A DNA stretch of 64,000 bases from Orbaceae bacterium lpD02 (lineage in GTDB: Bacteria; Pseudomonadota; Gammaproteobacteria; Enterobacterales; Orbaceae), in the NCBI GenBank assembly GCA_036251875.1, contig CP133960.1, forward strand, positions 1,594,258 through 1,658,257, written 5' to 3'. The translations under genes and the position numbers were made by a program. Below the pieces are notes generated by a model. It saw only the letters and a program-made list of their open reading frames with translations, searched no databases and had not been told where the DNA came from. Every line of letters begins with the position of its first letter. Position 1 is the stretch's first letter. This document shows positions 60,691 through 64,000 of this stretch, piece after piece.

Positions 60691-61530
60691 CTATAAAACA
60701 TGAAGAGAAATAGCCGCAAATATTGGAATTGCTGCAGTTAAGCTATCAATACGATCTAAAATTCCACCATGACCAGGAATTAAATGGCCGCTATCTTTAA
60801 TTTTTGCTTCACGCTTAAACATACTTTCAGTTAAATCACCTAATATTGAAACTAGTATTGCAAATATAGAACTAATCATTAAATTATATAGCGAAATGGT
60901 AAAATAATGGCTTAAATAAACAACAACACTAATTAATAGCGATAAAATAACACCACCAATAAGTCCTTCTATTGTTTTTCCTGGCGACACTTTTGGTGCT
61001 AACTTGTGCTTACCAAATATCCTTCCTGCAAAATAAGCACCAGAATCAGTGGCCCACACAAGGACCAAGACGTAAAGCAACCAAAATGCTCCTTGGAATG
61101 AGTCACCATCATAATTAATCTGTCTTAAAGCAATCATACCAACGAAAAAAGGTGCTAATGTGAAACACGCAAATAAAATTTTAATGTAATTATTCTGCCA
61201 GAAACGAACTGAGCTTGGATAGGTGACAACTAATAATAAAGCCACTAACCACCAAACTAGAGAAACGAGCAAAATATATTTAAACACGTCTATTTTGCCT
61301 GCAAGTAAAGCAGATACATAATAAATAGCAACGATAAAAAGGGTAAATATTAGCGCAAATATGCCTCTACTTTTAACAGATTTAATTTGCAGAAACTGTG
61401 CCCATTCCCATGCAGATAGTGCACAAATTATAACCATCAAAGAAATAAATCCTGATAAGGGTATAAAAAATAAACATAAAATAACCAAAGGGATTAATAC
61501 AATAGCTGCCAATATACGCTGAATTAACAT
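60691..61530 (-). CDS. cdsA: Phosphatidate cytidylyltransferase CdsA
   Basis: A 279-residue membrane enzyme making CDP-diacylglycerol, precursor of all phospholipids. About eight helices and the family signature GHGGILDRIDSL near the C-terminus, with the KVSPGKTIEG motif before it. Sits between uppS (15 nt) and rseP, as in E. coli. Confidence 0.96.
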   Translation of the reverse strand: MLIQRILAAIVLIPLVILCLFFIPLSGFISLMVIICALSAWEWAQFLQIKSVKSRGIFALIFTLFIVAIYYVSALLAGKIDVFKYILLVSLVWWLVALLLVVTYPSSVRFWQNNYIKILFACFTLAPFFVGMIALRQINYDGDSFQGAFWLLYVLVLVWATDSGAYFAGRIFGKHKLAPKVSPGKTIEGLIGGVILSLLISVVVYLSHYFTISLYNLMISSIFAILVSILGDLTESMFKREAKIKDSGHLIPGHGGILDRIDSLTAAIPIFAAISLHVL

Positions 61531-61545
61531 TACATGTCCTATTTT

Positions 61546-62265
61546 TTAACAATCAACAACCTGACCAAATCGCCGTTCTCTTTTATTAAAGATCGAAATT
61601 GCTTCATCAAATGAATTTAGATCAAAATCCGGCCATAGTATATCAGTAAAATAAAATTCAGAATAAGCAATTTGCCATAGTAAAAAATTACTAATCCTAT
61701 GCTCACCGCCAGTTCTAATAACAAGGTCTACTGCGGGTAATTCATGCAATGAAAGCTCCTTACCAACAACATCTTCTGTAAGATCATCAATCAATAGCTC
61801 ATTATTATTAACTTTATCAATAATTTTTTTAATTGCATGAGTAATATCCCACCGCCCACCATAATTTGCGGCAATATTCAGTACAAGACCGGTATTATTG
61901 AGAGTCATGCTTTGGACATCAGCAATCATTGCCTGTAATTGACTAGAAAATCGAGAAATATCGCCGATGATATTTAAACGGATATTATTTTTGTGCAATG
62001 TTTTTGCTTCTCGATTTAAAGCATAAACAAATAAAGACATTAATGAAGAAACTTCTTGCTCAGGTCTTTTCCAGTTTTCACTACTAAAAGCATATAAAGT
62101 CAAAGCTTTTATGCCAATTAGGCTAGCATGCTGAACCACTTTTCTTACTGCTTTTAGCCCAGCTTTATGCCCAACCACTCTTAATTGATTCCTACTTTTA
62201 GCCCACCGCCCATTTCCATCCATAATAATTGCTACATGATTGGGAATATGTTTTTTTTGCGACAT
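61546..62265 (-). CDS. uppS: Undecaprenyl pyrophosphate synthase
   Basis: A 239-residue cis-prenyltransferase producing the C55 lipid carrier for peptidoglycan and LPS O-units. Catalytic Asp16 in [13 protein letters not shown] and the C-terminal [20 protein letters not shown] motif are intact. In E. coli dxr and frr precede it; here crp lies 30 nt upstream on the same strand. Confidence 0.97.
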   Translation of the reverse strand: MSQKKHIPNHVAIIMDGNGRWAKSRNQLRVVGHKAGLKAVRKVVQHASLIGIKALTLYAFSSENWKRPEQEVSSLMSLFVYALNREAKTLHKNNIRLNIIGDISRFSSQLQAMIADVQSMTLNNTGLVLNIAANYGGRWDITHAIKKIIDKVNNNELLIDDLTEDVVGKELSLHELPAVDLVIRTGGEHRISNFLLWQIAYSEFYFTDILWPDFDLNSFDEAISIFNKRERRFGQVVDC

Positions 62266-62295
62266 GCCTTTCCTATTTACATTTCTATAAAACGG

Positions 62296-62928
62296 TTATC
62301 GAGTACCGTAGACAACAATTGTTTTACCATGAGCAGAAATCAAATGTTGTCCTTCTAACATTTTTAGAATTCGCCCAACTGTCTCTCTTGAACAACCAAC
62401 AATCTGACCAATTTCCTGTCGAGTAATTTTTATTTGCATTCCATCAGGATGAGTCATTGCATCAGATTGCTTAGCTAAATTTAGTAAAGTTTGGGCAATT
62501 CTACCTGCAACATCAAGAAATGCCAAGTTACTCACTTTTTCTGATGTTACTTGTAAGCGATTTGCCATTTGTGCTGCAAGTTTCACTAAAATATCTGGAT
62601 TAACCTGAATCAGTTGTTTAAATTTTTTATATGATATTTCTGCAACTTCACAGCTCGTTCGTGCTTTAACCCAAGCACTGCGCTCTGTTCCTTCTTCAAA
62701 TAAACCAAGTTCTCCGATAAACTCACCTTGACTTACATAAGATAAAATCATCTCTTTGCCTTCATCGTCTTTAATTAAAACGGCTGCGGCACCTTTTACG
62801 ATGTAATATAACGTTTCAGCTTTTTCACCTTGATGAATTAATGTACTTTTGGCTGGATATTTATGGACATGACAATGAGATAAAAACCACTCTAATGTTG
62901 TATCGGATTGCTGTTTACTAATAATCAT
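62296..62928 (-). CDS. crp: cAMP receptor protein Crp
   Basis: A 210-residue global regulator almost identical to E. coli CRP. The cAMP pocket (GELGLFEEG, then the RSAW segment) and the DNA-recognition helix ([13 protein letters not shown]) are unchanged, so DNA-binding specificity should be TGTGA-N6-TCACA. It ends 30 nt before uppS with no terminator in between, so read-through into the envelope cluster is possible. No convincing CRP site was found in its own upstream 120 bp. Confidence 0.98.
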   Translation of the reverse strand: MIISKQQSDTTLEWFLSHCHVHKYPAKSTLIHQGEKAETLYYIVKGAAAVLIKDDEGKEMILSYVSQGEFIGELGLFEEGTERSAWVKARTSCEVAEISYKKFKQLIQVNPDILVKLAAQMANRLQVTSEKVSNLAFLDVAGRIAQTLLNLAKQSDAMTHPDGMQIKITRQEIGQIVGCSRETVGRILKMLEGQHLISAHGKTIVVYGTR

Positions 62929-63048
62929 TAAATCCTACTCCAGTTATACAATTTCTAGTTATTATATGATGTCACTATATCAAACTTATCTACTGAATAA
63001 TATATCAAAATCAATTTTGCTCATGGGGGAAGCCTATAACTTACTTTT

Positions 63049-63264
63049 TTACAAAACATCTTCAGTGCATTTTAAATCTATCGTCTCATGCAGTTCAGAC
63101 CAAACTATGACAATTTTTCCTTGCTGCAATAGTTTGCCAATATCATCTACTTTCTCGGCTAATGTTTTTTCCATCAAACCGTAGTCAGTTCCTTCTCGCA
63201 AAATAAAACTTTCAATAATGTTGAGTAAAGTATCTTGTTCCAACTCTTGCCAAGGAATTATCAC
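63049..63264 (-). CDS. yheU: YheU family protein (UPF0270)
   Basis: A 71-residue soluble protein, start [20 protein letters not shown] and later LREGTDYG and [11 protein letters not shown], matching E. coli YheU in length and pattern. Function unknown. It lies 120 bp upstream of crp on the same strand; in E. coli yheU is likewise in the crp neighbourhood. Confidence 0.9.
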   Translation of the reverse strand: MIIPWQELEQDTLLNIIESFILREGTDYGLMEKTLAEKVDDIGKLLQQGKIVIVWSELHETIDLKCTEDVL

Positions 63265-63430
63265 TGTACCAACCTTATAACCGAGATAATAAAATTATTT
63301 GTTATTATTAACACTAAACTCAAGAAATGCAACTAGCGCATTAATAATATTGCGAGCATTAACGAGAAATATCATTAGTAATACCAAATCTATAACAATT
63401 TTGTGCCTATTTGAAGTATTATAGCTAGAA

Positions 63431-63465
63431 AATAAAAAAAAAAACCACTCAAGAGAGTGGTTTTT
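63431..63465 (-). terminator. Intrinsic terminator of rpoC
   Basis: Eleven-bp stem AAAAACCACTC/GAGTGGTTTTT (63440-63450 and 63455-63465) with a four-nt loop, followed on the minus strand by a long T run (63447 down to about 63431). Strong terminator 15 nt past the rpoC stop. Confidence 0.93.
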
Positions 63466-63480
63466 AAAGCAAATTTACGT

Positions 63481-64000
<520 letters not shown>

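Noticed and set aside
62929-63048. CRP autoregulatory site upstream of crp
   Set aside because: The best candidate (around TGATGTCACTATATCA near 62967) lacks the TGTGA/TCACA pair at the right spacing.
62966-63184. 72-codon plus-strand frame opposite yheU
   Set aside because: It overlaps the recognised yheU gene and the crp upstream region, has no recognisable family and resembles a chance frame.

Overview
The window is a compact, AT-rich stretch of a gammaproteobacterial chromosome. Almost every protein can be matched from memory to an Escherichia coli counterpart, often at full length, and many blocks keep the E. coli gene order: ibaG-mlaBCDEF, pepN/pncB-asnS-porin, gmhA-yafJ, prc-proQ, zapG-degQ-degS, rpmE/metJ/metB, rnr-rlmB, usg-truA-accD-folC-dedD-cvpA-purF-ubiX, tig-clpP-clpX-lon-ppiD-ybaV and uppS-cdsA-rseP-bamA-skp-lpxD. 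The low G+C, small intergenic spaces and missing members in otherwise conserved blocks suggest a host-associated relative of Enterobacterales; the Orbales (Gilliamella, Orbus, Frischella type) fit best. That placement is inference, not a database result. No insertion sequence, integrase, prophage structural gene or CRISPR array was seen.

Layout, left to right. 0.1-6.9 kb: murA, then a ybdD-yjiA pair on the other strand, then the phospholipid-transport genes ibaG-mlaB-mlaC-mlaD-mlaE-mlaF and a small rhodanese. 7-15.5 kb: pepN and the divergent pncB-asnS, a trimeric porin with a long leader, methylglyoxal synthase and the MdtH exporter. 15.5-21.3 kb: yafJ/gmhA, chaA, tRNA-Ser(GGA), a 29-residue membrane protein (YnhF type), prc and proQ. 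21.4-22.2 kb: a divergent phage-Mu-like regulator pair (c-like repressor and Ner/Nlp-like protein) with a perfect inverted repeat between them. 22.3-30.7 kb: HdeD-type protein, rsgA, a secreted lipocalin-like protein, a DUF721/DciA-like protein, zapG, degQ, degS, rpmE with a structured leader, metJ and metB with tandem Met boxes. 30.8-34.5 kb: rnr-rlmB and an unrecognised gene.

34.7-38.7 kb is the most accessory-looking part: a LysM/inverse-autotransporter (intimin/invasin, SinH-like) adhesin and a small secreted partner (SinI-like), behind 440 bp of very AT-rich DNA. The two proteins share a C-terminal module and the same final QGFKL motif, which suggests one surface system.

39.2-64 kb is housekeeping on the minus strand: ubiX to usg, ybaV-ppiD, the lon/clpX/clpP/tig protein-quality block, the outer-membrane assembly cluster lpxD-skp-bamA-rseP-cdsA-uppS, crp, yheU and the 3' end of rpoC.

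Envelope biology dominates: Mla lipid transport, BamA/Skp assembly, LpxD, GmhA, MurA and UppS for cell-surface polymers, and periplasmic or membrane quality control by DegQ, DegS, Prc, PpiD and RseP (DegS and RseP being the two proteases of the sigma-E cascade). Several blocks lack their usual members (metL, hupB, dedA, dxr/frr, fabZ-lpxA-lpxB) at the expected positions.
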